Below, in pieces: positions 45,550-56,605 of a stretch of 64,000 nt of DNA. This DNA is from Planococcus halotolerans (GTDB lineage Bacteria; Bacillota; Bacilli; Bacillales_A; Planococcaceae), in the NCBI RefSeq assembly GCF_003289955.1, contig NZ_QLZR01000002.1, positions 558,001 to 622,000 on the forward strand, in the 5' to 3' direction. The stretch's first letter is position 1, and each line of letters opens with the position of its first letter. The notes beneath the pieces were generated by a model. The model was not told the DNA's origin, did not search any database, and worked only from the letters and a program-made list of their open reading frames with translations. The position numbers and the translations under genes are program-made.

Positions 45550-46484
45550 TAACTCTTACCTCCTGAAAGACGGATACGAGGATCTATAATACCGTACATA
45601 ATATCGACAATTAGAATTACTAGAATCAGGAATACCGAGAAGAAAATCGTAGTTCCCATGATAATTGAGAAGTCATTCACCATAATTGACTTAACGAATT
45701 GTTCACCGATTCCTGGAATCGCGAAAATTTGTTCTACAACCAGTGAACCTGTCAAAATACCGACAGCCATTGGCCCAAGGACCGTAATCAAAGGAATCAA
45801 TGCATTCCGGAATGCATGTTTGAATGCAATTTCAGAACCGCTTGCGCCTTTAGCTTTAGCAAGCGTAATGTAATCCGATCCCAAGACTTCAATCATTTCA
45901 GTTCTGATGAACCGTGCTGCTGTAGCGAGTGGGAACATAGCTAATGCAATCGAAGGAAGTACGCTGGACATAAATCCGTCTTTCCATAAGGCCACAGGGA
46001 ACCATCCCAGTTTCAACCCCAAGAAATATTGAAGCATGGAAGCGAATACAAACGATGGAATTGAAATTCCGATGATTGCGACAACCGTACTTGAATAGTC
46101 AACCCAGGAATTTTGCCTCAATGCTGCAATCATTCCCAGTAAAATGCCCAATACTGTTCCCAAAACCATTCCCTGGAATCCAATTTGTGCAGATGGACCC
46201 ATACGGCTCAATATAACATCAGTTACGTTCGCGCCTTTAAATTGGTTTATTGAAACTCCAAGATCACCTTGTACTAGGCCAAACATGTAATTAAAGTATT
46301 GAACTGGAAGGGGATCGTTCAGACCATACCTTGCTTCTACGACTGCCCTTTGTTCTGGAGATAATTTATCTGCGGAAGCGATAGGGGAACCTGGTAGTAT
46401 CTTCATCAAGAAAAAAGTGAATGTGGCAATCAATGCCAATGTAATCACCATATATATTATCCGTTTACCAATATATCTTGCCAT
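45549..46484 (-). CDS. oppB: oligopeptide ABC transporter permease OppB
   Basis: A 311-residue permease with helix 1 at residues 8-28 (RIIYMVITLALIATFTFFLMKILPGSP) and the EAA motif DYITLAKAKGASGSEIAFKHAFRNALIPLITVLG (about 207-240). The C-terminus ends MYGIIDPRIRLSGG. It is separated from oppA by a 200-base gap that contains a hairpin, so it is likely expressed less than the binding protein. Confidence 0.94.
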   Translation of the reverse strand: MARYIGKRIIYMVITLALIATFTFFLMKILPGSPIASADKLSPEQRAVVEARYGLNDPLPVQYFNYMFGLVQGDLGVSINQFKGANVTDVILSRMGPSAQIGFQGMVLGTVLGILLGMIAALRQNSWVDYSSTVVAIIGISIPSFVFASMLQYFLGLKLGWFPVALWKDGFMSSVLPSIALAMFPLATAARFIRTEMIEVLGSDYITLAKAKGASGSEIAFKHAFRNALIPLITVLGPMAVGILTGSLVVEQIFAIPGIGEQFVKSIMVNDFSIIMGTTIFFSVFLILVILIVDIMYGIIDPRIRLSGGKS

Positions 46485-46608
46485 GTTGCACCTCCGAAAT
46501 AGAATACTTCTATTATATAAGCTCTGTTTATGTATGGAAACAAAAACTTATTTTTTTCAAATTTAGCAGAAAAGGGTTAATTTTCGGTGAACTTTCCTAC
46601 ATTAGAAA

Positions 46609-46645
46609 AGAGAGTATATCAAGCTTAAGTAGCGATATACTCTCC
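46609..46645 (-). terminator. oppA-oppB intercistronic attenuator hairpin
   Basis: On the minus strand GAGAGTATATC pairs with GATATACTCTC across a 13-base loop, followed by TTTTCT. Partial termination here would favour excess OppA over the membrane components. The app operon has similar hairpins between appA and appB. Confidence 0.75.
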
Positions 46646-46681
46646 TTCTATTTGGTTTTAAAACCGTGGCTTCAGATTAAA

Positions 46682-48421
46682 TTATTCTTTGCCTGAAATG
46701 TAAGCCCATTTGTAGCTGTAATCTCCGCCAAATGGGTGAGAGATGATGTTTTGTACATATGGTTTTTGAAGAGCCATTGTAGCACGTTGGTAAATCGGTG
46801 CGATAGCAGCATCTTCTTCAATCAGGATTCTTTCAGCTTCAGCCATAGCTTCCCAGCGAGCTGCAGGATCTTGAGCTAGTTCGCCTTTAGCCTGTTCAAC
46901 CAAGCTGTCGAATTCTTCGTTAGAATAAGACATCAAGTTGTGTGAAGCTCCAGTAACAAATAGATCTACGAAAGTCATTGGATCCTGATAGTCAGGGCCC
47001 CATCCAGCGTTTTGGATGTCATAATCCTGAGCTTCGTCTAATTCAAGACGTACGTTAAAAGGTACAGCTTTCAAGTTTACAGTCAAACCTTCAAGGTTTG
47101 TTTCAAGCTGTTCTTTCAAGTAAGCGTCCATTTTACCAGCCAATTCGCTGTCGCCGCCAAGTAGTTCAAGAGTTACTTCTGTTTCGCCGATTTCTTCAAG
47201 GCCAGTAGCCCAGAATTCTTGAGCTTGTGCTGCATCAAAGCCAGTCAAGTCACCGTTGATTTCACGGAAATCTTCACCATCTTCTGAGAATGTAAACTCA
47301 GTAGGCACAAGGTAATTAGCTGGAAGTGAACCGTTAGCCAATACTACGTCAACTAGATCTTGCTTGTTGAAAGCCATAGAAATTGCTTTACGGATGTTTA
47401 CGTTTGCAAGTGGTGTTTCTTCACCATTGCGTTCTTGGTTAAATTTAAGGTAGAACAAAGTTGGTTCAAGTTCTTTTACAACTTCTGGATCGTCAGCATA
47501 TTGCATTGCGAATTCACCAGATAGTCCAGCACGGTCTTTCTCGCCAGACTGGTAAAGGTTTAGAGCTGTAGATGTTTCTTTAACAACGTCAACGTTGATA
47601 GTTTCAAGTTGAACTGTTTCAGCATCCCAGTACTCAGGGTTTTTCTCCATAGTCCAAGTCAAGCCAGTACCATCCCAGTTTGTAAGCATGAATGGACCGT
47701 TGTAAAGCAAGTTATCAGAGTTAGAAGCGTAGTCGTCACCTTTATCAGTAACGAATGCTTCGTTCTGTGGATAGAAAGTTCCGAAAGCCATCAAAGACAT
47801 GAAGTATGGAGTTGGACGCTCAAGTGTAACCACTAGAGTTTTTTCGTCTTCTGCAACAACACCAAGTTCTGATGGATCTCCGCCTTCTGATACTTCAGTA
47901 GCGCCTTTGATAGTGCCAGCCATCATGTATGGACCATAAGGTGATCCTACTTCAGGGTCTAGCGCGCGTTTCCATGCAAATTCGAAATCTTGTGCTGTAA
48001 TCGGTGTACCGTCCGACCAGTTAGCGTCACGCAATTTAAACGTGTAAGTCAAGCCGTCTTCAGAAACTTCAGGCTCGCCTTCTGCTAAAGCAGGTTCAGC
48101 AACGTTTTCTTCATTCAAACGGAAAAGACCTTCGTTTACGTTGTTCAAAATGTTGAATGCTACAGAATCTTCAGCGATTGCTGAGTCCATTGATGGAATT
48201 TCTGCACCTTCAACTAGGTTTAATACTTGTTCTGCGTCAGGCTCGCCGCCTTCTGTAGATGCTGCGTCATCTCCGCCATCATCAGTATTGCTAGTATCTG
48301 TTTCTGATGAATCTGGTGTTTCAGTTCCGCCGTCAGTTTCTTCTCCGCCGCCACATGCAGCTAGGAAGATGCTGAGAACAAGAACTAGGCCAAGTAGCCA
48401 AAATAGCTTGCTGTTCTTCAC
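46682..48421 (-). CDS. oppA: oligopeptide-binding lipoprotein OppA
   Basis: A 579-residue extracellular lipoprotein of the SBP_bac_5 family that captures oligopeptides. The lipobox is LVLSIFLAACGG (Cys about residue 23), followed by a Gly/Glu/Asp/Ser/Thr linker. The binding domains include NVNEGLFRLNEENVAEPALAEGEPEVSEDGLTYTFKLRDANWSDGTPITAQDFEFAWKRALDP and the C-terminal NLMSYSNEEFDSLVEQAKGE. Translation starts at GTG 48421 with AAGGGGGT upstream. Upstream lie a -10, a near-perfect CodY box and a cre-like site. Confidence 0.95.
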   Translation of the reverse strand: MKNSKLFWLLGLVLVLSIFLAACGGGEETDGGTETPDSSETDTSNTDDGGDDAASTEGGEPDAEQVLNLVEGAEIPSMDSAIAEDSVAFNILNNVNEGLFRLNEENVAEPALAEGEPEVSEDGLTYTFKLRDANWSDGTPITAQDFEFAWKRALDPEVGSPYGPYMMAGTIKGATEVSEGGDPSELGVVAEDEKTLVVTLERPTPYFMSLMAFGTFYPQNEAFVTDKGDDYASNSDNLLYNGPFMLTNWDGTGLTWTMEKNPEYWDAETVQLETINVDVVKETSTALNLYQSGEKDRAGLSGEFAMQYADDPEVVKELEPTLFYLKFNQERNGEETPLANVNIRKAISMAFNKQDLVDVVLANGSLPANYLVPTEFTFSEDGEDFREINGDLTGFDAAQAQEFWATGLEEIGETEVTLELLGGDSELAGKMDAYLKEQLETNLEGLTVNLKAVPFNVRLELDEAQDYDIQNAGWGPDYQDPMTFVDLFVTGASHNLMSYSNEEFDSLVEQAKGELAQDPAARWEAMAEAERILIEEDAAIAPIYQRATMALQKPYVQNIISHPFGGDYSYKWAYISGKE

Positions 48422-48437
48422 TTAGGTGACCCCCTTA

Positions 48438-48471
48438 AATTTTCTGAAAAATTGGTACACTGTTAATTATA
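48438..48471 (-). promoter_or_regulatory. oppA promoter -10 with CodY box
   Basis: On the minus strand TATAAT (48471-48466) lies about 16 bases after TGTACA, a plausible -35. Downstream, 48438-48452 reads AATTTTCTGAAAAAT on the plus strand. It matches the 15-base CodY operator AATTTTCWGAAAATT at 14 positions and lies between the -10 and the GTG start. This fits CodY repression of a peptide transporter in rich medium. Confidence 0.8.
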
Positions 48472-48572
48472 CATATTCTTTTAACCTTGTACAGGCTTTT
48501 TTTTATATTTTATCGGTCATTATAATAATAGTGTGACATTTATTACAGAAAAAATCGCTTGAATATTACGTT

Positions 48573-48586
48573 TGTAAGCGTTTTCT
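48573..48586. promoter_or_regulatory. cre-like CcpA site upstream of oppA
   Basis: TGTAAGCGTTTTCT matches the degenerate CcpA operator TGTAARCGYTWNCW at every fixed position. It lies between the divergent oppA and DUF3899 genes, about 100 bases upstream of the oppA -10. The match alone does not prove binding. Confidence 0.5.
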
Positions 48587-48611
48587 TATCAGAAATTCCT
48601 AGAGATTCTTT

Positions 48612-48640
48612 TTGATTTTTTTTCCTTTTCCTACTACAAT
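48612..48640 (+). promoter_or_regulatory. promoter of the DUF3899 gene
   Basis: TTGATT (48612-48617) and TACAAT (48635-48640) are 17 bases apart and lie 22 bases before the TTG start of the next gene. Confidence 0.65.
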
Positions 48641-48661
48641 CATCTAGAGGAGAGTGCAAAA

Positions 48662-49003
48662 TTGAAAAAAACACTTATATGGATTTTAATAGTTCAAGCG
48701 ATAATCTTCCTGACCATCTTTATTCGTCCAGAAGACTTATCTCTTTTGTCCTACATCAATACATCATTTGTTTATGGCGGAATTCTAGTTTTCTTTGGTG
48801 CTTGGATCTTTGTTGTCCAAACAGGGGCCTTCGATATTTTTACAATGAGCATGAGGAAATTTTATCGGCGAAAAAGTACAATGGAAGATGAGGAAATGCG
48901 TCTCCCATCCGAAGTTATTCCCTTTTCAGCTGCTCCGCTGCTTATAATCGGGATAGTTACAATTCTGATGATGAGCATTTCCTTGCTAGTATACGAATTA
49001 TAA
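48662..49003 (+). CDS. DUF3899-type small membrane protein
   Basis: A 113-residue protein with three membrane helices: about 4-22 (LIWILIVQAIIFLTIFI), 33-55 (NTSFVYGGILVFFGAWIFVVQTGAFDIF) and 88-110 (AAPLLIIGIVTILMMSISLLVYEL). A basic cytoplasmic loop contains MSMRKFYRRKSTMEDEEMRLPSEVIPF, the DUF3899 pattern. Function is unknown. It starts at TTG 48662 with GAGGAGAG upstream. It lies between oppA and trpS. Confidence 0.75.
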   Translation: MKKTLIWILIVQAIIFLTIFIRPEDLSLLSYINTSFVYGGILVFFGAWIFVVQTGAFDIFTMSMRKFYRRKSTMEDEEMRLPSEVIPFSAAPLLIIGIVTILMMSISLLVYEL

Positions 49004-49005
49004 TA

Positions 49006-49035
49006 TTGCAAATCATTTCTTGCTTATACTATAAT
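49006..49035 (+). promoter_or_regulatory. trpS promoter
   Basis: TTGCAA (49006-49011) and TATAAT (49030-49035) with an 18-base spacer precede the T-box leader. An alternative -35 is possible. Confidence 0.6.
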
Positions 49036-49049
49036 AAGAACAATATATT

Positions 49050-50407
<1,358 letters not shown>

Positions 50408-50452
50408 AAGAAGGCTCCCCTTCCCAAGCACTTTCCCATTTTATCAAAGCAC

Positions 50453-50491
50453 AAAAAAGTTCCGCACATTAAATTGTGCGGAACTTTTTTT
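50453..50491. terminator. bidirectional terminator between trpS and appC
   Basis: AAAAAAGTTCCGCACA and TGTGCGGAACTTTTTTT form a strong stem with A and T runs on either side, serving trpS and the convergent appC. Confidence 0.9.
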
Positions 50492-51407
50492 ATCTCAAGG
50501 ATTTAGGATTCAATGCATCCTTCAATCCTTCTCCTATAAAGTTTATAGAAAGAATCGTCAATGTCAGAATTAGTGCTGGCGGCATCCAGATCCATGGCTT
50601 GCCTTGCAGCACATCCGGTTCGTTAGCTGAGGATAACATGATTCCCCAACTTGGAGTTGCTTGCGGCACTCCGAAACCGAGATAGCTTAATGCCGATTCA
50701 ACCACGATCATGCTTGCAAAAATCAATGTTGCCTGAACAATAATCGTCGAAGCGACGTTAGGCAATAAATGTTTCACAATTACTTTGAACGGTGAACAGC
50801 CAATGGACAGAGCGGCCATAATGTATTCATTTTCCTTTTCAGCGAGCACTTTACTCCGTACCAGGCGGGCTACCCCTCCCCAGCTCAATATTCCGATGAC
50901 TATGATCAAAACCCATAACCCATCAACTATGCCGTAGAGTATTGTGTTTAAGACAATAACAAATACTAAAAAAGGGAACGTCAATACTAAATCAGTAAAC
51001 CGCATCAGGATATTGTCAACAAGTCCTCCAAAGAAACCTGCAATAGAGCCAACAATAGTTCCTAAAACAATTACCATCAATGTTGCACTGAAACCGACCA
51101 ACAGAGAGATCCTTCCGCCGTAAAACAGACGAGTCAATACATCTCTGCCGCTTTTATCCGTCCCAAGAATATGCTCACTGTTGGGTGGTATATTCATCGA
51201 TCCGATATTCACTTTTGCAATATCCGGCAGCGGCGATAAATACTGAGCCAAAAAAGGTGCTGCAATGGACAGCAAAGTTACTATAATGATGAACACCGAA
51301 CTGATCATTGCCAATTTGTTCTTTAAAAACTTTTTTCTAGCAATCTGCCAGGGAGACAAGCTTCGTTCCGGCTTCTTTTGCTGAGTTAAAGTTGTTGATG
51401 ATGCCAT
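50490..51407 (-). CDS. appC: peptide ABC transporter permease AppC
   Basis: A 305-residue permease, the second membrane subunit of the App importer. Helix 1 is at about 29-50 (KLAMISSVFIIIVTLLSIAAPFLAQYLSP), and the EAA motif is ENEYIMAALSIGCSPFKVIVKHLLPNVASTI (about 190-220). The end contains NFIGEGLKDALNPKSL. It starts 12 bases after appB ends and closes the appDFABC operon. Confidence 0.93.
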   Translation of the reverse strand: MASSTTLTQQKKPERSLSPWQIARKKFLKNKLAMISSVFIIIVTLLSIAAPFLAQYLSPLPDIAKVNIGSMNIPPNSEHILGTDKSGRDVLTRLFYGGRISLLVGFSATLMVIVLGTIVGSIAGFFGGLVDNILMRFTDLVLTFPFLVFVIVLNTILYGIVDGLWVLIIVIGILSWGGVARLVRSKVLAEKENEYIMAALSIGCSPFKVIVKHLLPNVASTIIVQATLIFASMIVVESALSYLGFGVPQATPSWGIMLSSANEPDVLQGKPWIWMPPALILTLTILSINFIGEGLKDALNPKSLR

Positions 51408-51419
51408 TCTGCTTCCTCC

Positions 51420-52385
51420 TCAATCCAGGCGGATTCGTGGATCCACGACGCCGTATAATAAATCTGCTATTAAATTTCCGGCTAATGTCAGGAATGACAA
51501 AAGCATAGTGAGAGCCATCAATGTCGGGTAATCCCTGCTGGTCACCGAATCAAGAAACAGCATACCGATTCCCGGATATGTAAAAATTGATTCAGTGATA
51601 ATCGCTCCGCCGATCAATGCAGCAAAATCAAACCCTAAAAATGTCACTAAAGGAATGATGGAATTTCTTAAAATATGTACATTATAAATTTTTCTTATTG
51701 GCGTTCCTTTTGCGCGAGCTGTACGAACGAAATCTTTCCGTGAATTCTCAATAATATCGTTGCGCAGAAACTGCGTATAAGAAGCTGTTCCCATCGCACC
51801 AAGAACTAGTGCCGGTAAGAGAACATGATGTAATTTACTTAAATAGTATTCAAAACTGCCTTTTTCAATTAGAATGTCCACCGATCCGCCAAATGGAAAC
51901 CAGTTTAAATGGAAAGAAAAGAAATAAATGGCAACTACAGCAGCTACGAAAGACGGAATCGCAAGCATGATATAGTTTATGCCCGCAATGGCATTATCCC
52001 CGATGGTATAGGGCCTCCTGCCTGAATACATCCCCATTGAAAAAGCCAGGATATACGTGATGATAAGAGATATGACACCCAGCAACAAGGTATTCGGAAC
52101 TTTTTCCATAATAATATCAAAGACATCTGTTTTATATTTTGTCGATTTACCGAAATCCCCCTGCACAAAGCCAGTAATCCAATTAAAATACTGCACTGGC
52201 AGCGGTTCGTTGTAACCCAGTTTTTCTCTCATTTCCTCGATATATTCCGGATTTGTATTCAATGGATCAATTTCTCCGCTCAGGGAATCCCCCGGCATTA
52301 ATTTTGCCAATGAAAATACTACGATGGAAATAAGGATGAGCATAGGAATCGTTCCGAGCAATCTTTTAATCGTATATTTAAGCAT
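51420..52385 (-). CDS. appB: peptide ABC transporter permease AppB
   Basis: A 321-residue permease. Helix 1 is KRLLGTIPMLILISIVVFSLAKLMPGDSL (about 7-35), followed by NPEYIEEMREKLGYNEPLPVQYFNWITG. The EAA motif is KDFVRTARAKGTPIRKIYNVHILRNSIIPLVTFLG (about 216-250). It follows the appA hairpin region and precedes appC. Confidence 0.93.
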   Translation of the reverse strand: MLKYTIKRLLGTIPMLILISIVVFSLAKLMPGDSLSGEIDPLNTNPEYIEEMREKLGYNEPLPVQYFNWITGFVQGDFGKSTKYKTDVFDIIMEKVPNTLLLGVISLIITYILAFSMGMYSGRRPYTIGDNAIAGINYIMLAIPSFVAAVVAIYFFSFHLNWFPFGGSVDILIEKGSFEYYLSKLHHVLLPALVLGAMGTASYTQFLRNDIIENSRKDFVRTARAKGTPIRKIYNVHILRNSIIPLVTFLGFDFAALIGGAIITESIFTYPGIGMLFLDSVTSRDYPTLMALTMLLSFLTLAGNLIADLLYGVVDPRIRLD

Positions 52386-52428
52386 TTATACTCTCCTTGT
52401 CTGTAAAGTTCTCTGTTGCCGCTCTCCG

Positions 52429-52528
52429 GCACGGTAAGAGTTATTTTCTTTCAAACGTCCCTTACCGTGCATAAGAGCTTCATATAATTTTTCAACGATG
52501 AGCTAGCTAATGCCAGCCCATCGTTGAA
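52429..52528 (-). terminator. appA-appB intercistronic hairpins
   Basis: Two stem-loops on the minus strand lie between appA and appB: TTCAACGATG/CATCGTTGAA (52528-52491, followed by AAATTAT) and GCACGGTAAG/CTTACCGTGC (52470-52429). They could attenuate transcription or protect the appA message, as the hairpin between oppA and oppB may. Confidence 0.65.
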
Positions 52529-52543
52529 GGTTTCTTACCTGTA

Positions 52544-54292
52544 TTATTCTGTTACAAACCATTCAGCAGGGTTGTTTTGACCAGATACGTCATATTCAAC
52601 TCCGCCTACACGATTGTTCAAAGCAACAATTTCTTCAAGTTCAGCGATATAAAGCATTGGCAAATCTTCGTTTACAATCTTCTGCCATTCAATATACAGT
52701 TCAGCACGTTTTGCCTGATCTGTGCCAACGACTTCAATGTCAAGAGCGTCGTCAAGCAATTTGTCGGCTTCAGGATTGTTGTAACGAGGGTAGTTCCAAA
52801 GCTGATCTGCTTTCCATAGACCTGAAGGATCCGGATCTGCTCCAGTTCCCCAGCCGCCAAAGAATGTTTCGATTGCTGGATCATCTTTTTCGATCATGTC
52901 ATAGTACAAGTTAACTTCTACCATTTCAAGTTCTGATTGAAGTCCTACTTCCTCAAAATATTGAGTGATTGCTTGTGCGCGTGACTCGAATGTAGGGTTT
53001 CCAGTAGCATAATGTGAGAATTTAACGATAAACTCGTCACCATTTGGATCTTCACGGAAACCATCTCCGTTTTGGTCTACATAACCCGCTTCATCAAGCA
53101 AAGTTTTCGCTTTTTCAGGATCGTATTCATAAGTATTCAATTCGCTGTTATCAGCAGCATTCCAGTGAGAGCTTGGTACTGGAGCGTTTACTACGTTTGC
53201 ATAGCCGAAGAAGAATGCATCAACCCACTCTTGACGGTTCAGTGCATACATCATCGCCTGGCGAAGCTGCTTGTCCTGATATTTAGGGTTTTCTTCTACG
53301 ATCGTTTGAGAATCGTTGTCAAATTTACCAAGTTTAAATCCTACATAATAGTAAGACAGTCCAGGGTAAGTAATGATTTCAACATTTTCCAATGGTTCTA
53401 CTTCTGGCCCAGAGACCGGCTGAAGGGAAAGCATGTCAACATCGCCATTTTGCAATGCACCAACAACAGAAGAGTTGTCGATAACGCGGACTACAATTTT
53501 GTCCAAGTTGACGTCGCCGTTCCAGTAATCTTCATTTTTAGAAAGTTCTACAGATTCACCAGCTACAATATTTTCAATTTTAAATGGCCCAATTCCAATT
53601 GGAGTGGAACGAACCCATTCAGATCCTGACATTTCAGCAACTGGCACGTCGCCCATTACTGATTCAGGAAGTGCATATACCCAAAGGTTTGTTAAGTTGT
53701 TTACACGCGCTTGGTCGAAAGTGATTTTAATTTCATAATCACTTACAACTTCAATCCCTGAAATAGTGTCAGCTTCACCGTTGCGGAAAGCTTCTGCTCC
53801 TTCAATTGTTTGAACGTTCGTGTAACGCGGACCATCATAATCTTTGTTTGCAATTGTTTCTAGTGCGAATAACCAGTCATTAACTGTTAGTTCTTCGCCG
53901 TTATGCCATTTAACGCCTTCTTTGAATGTGAAAGTAAAGACCTTATTGTCTTCAGTTTCCCACGAAGCTACGTTAGGAATTGGTTCCAGGTTTTCGTTAT
54001 AAGTAATTAATGGCTCATCGTATAGATCAATTACTTCAAAATCCGTTGCGATACCGTAAAAAGCAGATGAGAATAATCCTTCTGGTGGAGCGTCAATACC
54101 GTACACCAAAGTTCCGCCTGCTTGAGGCTCTCCTTCAGTAGTGCCTTCTGCTTCTGTTTCTGTTTCTGTCTCTTCTTTTTTGTCTGCATCATCCGAGGAC
54201 GACCCGCTATCATCTCCGCCGCATGCTGCAAGGAACGCAGACAGGACAAGAATCAAAGCGAAAAGCCATAATAACGATTTGTTCTTTTTCAT
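52544..54292 (-). CDS. appA: oligopeptide-binding lipoprotein AppA
   Basis: A 582-residue SBP_bac_5 lipoprotein. The lipobox is LILVLSAFLAACGGDD (Cys about residue 24), followed by a Ser/Asp/Glu/Thr-rich linker. The body contains LVYGIDAPPEGLFSSAFYGIATDFEVIDLYDEPLITYN and EGVKWHNGEELTVNDWLFALETIANKDYDGPRY. The start at ATG 54292 is preceded by AGGGGGAAAATC; a longer frame upstream is not supported by an RBS. It lies third in the appDFABC operon and follows appF after 26 bases. Confidence 0.94.
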   Translation of the reverse strand: MKKNKSLLWLFALILVLSAFLAACGGDDSGSSSDDADKKEETETETEAEGTTEGEPQAGGTLVYGIDAPPEGLFSSAFYGIATDFEVIDLYDEPLITYNENLEPIPNVASWETEDNKVFTFTFKEGVKWHNGEELTVNDWLFALETIANKDYDGPRYTNVQTIEGAEAFRNGEADTISGIEVVSDYEIKITFDQARVNNLTNLWVYALPESVMGDVPVAEMSGSEWVRSTPIGIGPFKIENIVAGESVELSKNEDYWNGDVNLDKIVVRVIDNSSVVGALQNGDVDMLSLQPVSGPEVEPLENVEIITYPGLSYYYVGFKLGKFDNDSQTIVEENPKYQDKQLRQAMMYALNRQEWVDAFFFGYANVVNAPVPSSHWNAADNSELNTYEYDPEKAKTLLDEAGYVDQNGDGFREDPNGDEFIVKFSHYATGNPTFESRAQAITQYFEEVGLQSELEMVEVNLYYDMIEKDDPAIETFFGGWGTGADPDPSGLWKADQLWNYPRYNNPEADKLLDDALDIEVVGTDQAKRAELYIEWQKIVNEDLPMLYIAELEEIVALNNRVGGVEYDVSGQNNPAEWFVTE

Positions 54293-54318
54293 GATTTTCC
54301 CCCTACTGTTTTTTTTGA

Positions 54319-55329
54319 TCAATACAAGACGCAGGCAACATGATGGCCAGGACGCACTTCTTTCAATGGAGGCTTTTCTTTCGAACAGACTTCCATTGCC
54401 ATCGGGCAGCGCGTATGGAACGGGCAGCCGGTTGGCGGATTTTGCGGACTTGGAACATCTCCTTCAAGCACAATCCGTTCTTTCTTGATCGCCGTGTTTG
54501 GTTCGGGGATCGCAGAAATCAGGGCTTGTGTATAAGGATGCAGCGGCTCCTTGTATAAATCTCTATTTGAAGCAACCTCGACGAGATTGCCCAAATACAT
54601 AACACCAATTCGATCGCTCATATGTTTTACGACGCTGAGATCATGCGCGATAAACAAGTAAGTGAGATCGAATTCAATCTGCAATTCCTTAAGCAGATTC
54701 AAAACTTGCGACTGAACAGAAACATCCAGTGCCGAAACCGGCTCATCTGCCACAATCAATTTTGGATTCAACGCGAGTGCCCGGGCTATACCGATGCGTT
54801 GACGCTGGCCGCCTGAAAATTCATGGGCGTATTTATAATATGCCGCTTCCGGCAGTCCAACCTTGGATAATAAAGATTTAATTTCCTGCTCCAACTCTTT
54901 CTTGTTGCGCTTCTCATAATTGAGAATCGGTTCAGCGATTATGTCGCCGACCATCTGCGTCGGATTGAGAGAAGCATATGGATCCTGGAAAACCATCTGG
55001 AAATCACGGCGGGCCTTTTGAAGCTTCGCCCCCGAAATTTTTGTGATTTCTTTTCCTTCAAAAAGTATTTGGCCGTCTGTCGGTTTCAGCAGCCGGAGAA
55101 TTGTTCTTCCGGTTGTCGACTTGCCGCATCCGGATTCACCAACAAGACCGAGTGTCTCGCCTTTACGGATGGTGAATGAAACATCATCCACTGCTTTTAC
55201 ATGCCCAATGGTCCTTTTAAAAAAACCGCCTCTTACTGGATAATAGGTTTTAAGATTCTGGACTTCGAGAAGCACGTCCCGATTCTCGAGGCTGTCGATT
55301 CTGTCTTGTATAAAGTCTCTAGTTGTCAT
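54319..55329 (-). CDS. appF: peptide ABC transporter ATP-binding protein AppF
   Basis: A 336-residue ATPase. Walker A is [17 protein letters not shown], signature [17 protein letters not shown], Walker [14 protein letters not shown] and switch [10 protein letters not shown]. The C-terminal region has [47 protein letters not shown]. It keeps the Cys residues that bind a 4Fe-4S cluster in many Opp/Dpp ATPases, unlike OppF of this window. It overlaps appD by four bases. Confidence 0.95.
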   Translation of the reverse strand: MTTRDFIQDRIDSLENRDVLLEVQNLKTYYPVRGGFFKRTIGHVKAVDDVSFTIRKGETLGLVGESGCGKSTTGRTILRLLKPTDGQILFEGKEITKISGAKLQKARRDFQMVFQDPYASLNPTQMVGDIIAEPILNYEKRNKKELEQEIKSLLSKVGLPEAAYYKYAHEFSGGQRQRIGIARALALNPKLIVADEPVSALDVSVQSQVLNLLKELQIEFDLTYLFIAHDLSVVKHMSDRIGVMYLGNLVEVASNRDLYKEPLHPYTQALISAIPEPNTAIKKERIVLEGDVPSPQNPPTGCPFHTRCPMAMEVCSKEKPPLKEVRPGHHVACVLY

Positions 55330-56372
55330 GCCATGGACGCTCCTTCTCTATAAGGTTTTGTGCCTTCTGGCCAGCTCTCGTCATATAGCAGACACGCCGC
55401 TTCATGGTGCGCAGCTACTTCTCCGAGTCTAGGAGTCACTGTCAAACATTCGGGCATTGCTGATGGGCAGCGGTTCGCGAAGCGGCAGCCAACTTCAGGC
55501 ATGTTCATTACTGAAGGCACCAGGCCATCAATCGTTGCCAGAACTTCAACATCTTCATCCATTCTCGGAATGGCCTTCATCAACAGGTCCGTATAAGGAT
55601 GTTTCGGGTTATTAAACAGTTCATCAACTGTAGCTTTTTCCACAATTTTCCCTGCATACATGACCAGGACTTCATCACAGATTTCGGCAACGACACCCAA
55701 ATCGTGAGTGATTAAAATAATTGCCATGTCATTCGCTTCCTGTATGCCTTTCAGTAAATCAAGAATCTGGGCCTGTACCGTTACATCGAGTGCGGTTGTC
55801 GGTTCATCTGCAATCAGAAGTTTCGGCTGGCAGGCAATGGCCATTGCGATCATAACCCGCTGTCTCATTCCACCTGATAATTGGTGAGGATATTCATCGA
55901 CAATTTTATCCGCACGGGGTATGCCTACACTTTTCAGCAAGGACACTGAACGGAGGCGGGCTTCTTTTTTCGATATTTTTTCATGGTTCAGGATGACTTC
56001 TTCTATTTGATAGCCGATAGTGAAAACCGGGTTCAAGGAAGTCATCGGTTCCTGAAAGATCATCGATATGTCTTTTCCGCGTATATTGTTCATTTTTTTA
56101 TCAGATAGTTTGGAAATGTTCTCTCCTTCAAATTTCACTTCGCCACCGCGGATTTTTCCGATTCCAGTTGGCAATAGTTGCATGATCGACAGTGACATTA
56201 CGCTTTTTCCGCAACCCGACTCTCCCACAACACCGACTATTTGCTTGCGTTTAACTTCAAACGATACTCCTTCAACAGCATTAAAGAAGTCGCCATCAAT
56301 CTTAAAGCCGGTTTGAAGGTTCTCAACCTGCAAAAGTGGTGTCTGTGTGAATGATGTATTTTTAGCTGACAT
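55326..56372 (-). CDS. appD: peptide ABC transporter ATP-binding protein AppD
   Basis: A 348-residue ATPase heading the app operon. Walker A is [16 protein letters not shown], signature [20 protein letters not shown], Walker [14 protein letters not shown] and switch [10 protein letters not shown]. The C-terminal [37 protein letters not shown] keeps four Cys for a likely Fe-S cluster. GAGGTGTTCGC precedes the ATG. No regulatory box comparable to that of opp was recognised upstream. Confidence 0.95.
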   Translation of the reverse strand: MSAKNTSFTQTPLLQVENLQTGFKIDGDFFNAVEGVSFEVKRKQIVGVVGESGCGKSVMSLSIMQLLPTGIGKIRGGEVKFEGENISKLSDKKMNNIRGKDISMIFQEPMTSLNPVFTIGYQIEEVILNHEKISKKEARLRSVSLLKSVGIPRADKIVDEYPHQLSGGMRQRVMIAMAIACQPKLLIADEPTTALDVTVQAQILDLLKGIQEANDMAIILITHDLGVVAEICDEVLVMYAGKIVEKATVDELFNNPKHPYTDLLMKAIPRMDEDVEVLATIDGLVPSVMNMPEVGCRFANRCPSAMPECLTVTPRLGEVAAHHEAACLLYDESWPEGTKPYREGASMA

Positions 56373-56568
56373 GCGAACACCTCAAAATTCTTTTTTTTCT
56401 GTTAATTCAACTTTTATAAAGTTTATTACAAAAACATTACATAAGCAATCTCTTTTTTGTAATTTAAAAAATTTTTTGTCAATTAAAAATCAGAAAAGGG
56501 AATATTTCCTTGTAAGCACTGACTTTGACAAATTTATTTATTTGTTGGAAAGCAGTAAAAAGGTACAA

Positions 56569-56597
56569 AAAAATGCCCTGCAATAAATTGCAGGGCT
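56569..56597 (-). terminator. fabF terminator
   Basis: On the minus strand GCCCTGCAA-TTTA-TTGCAGGGC is followed by ATTTTTTT. It ends about ten bases after the fabF stop. Confidence 0.85.
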
Positions 56598-56605
56598 ACA
56601 TATAA

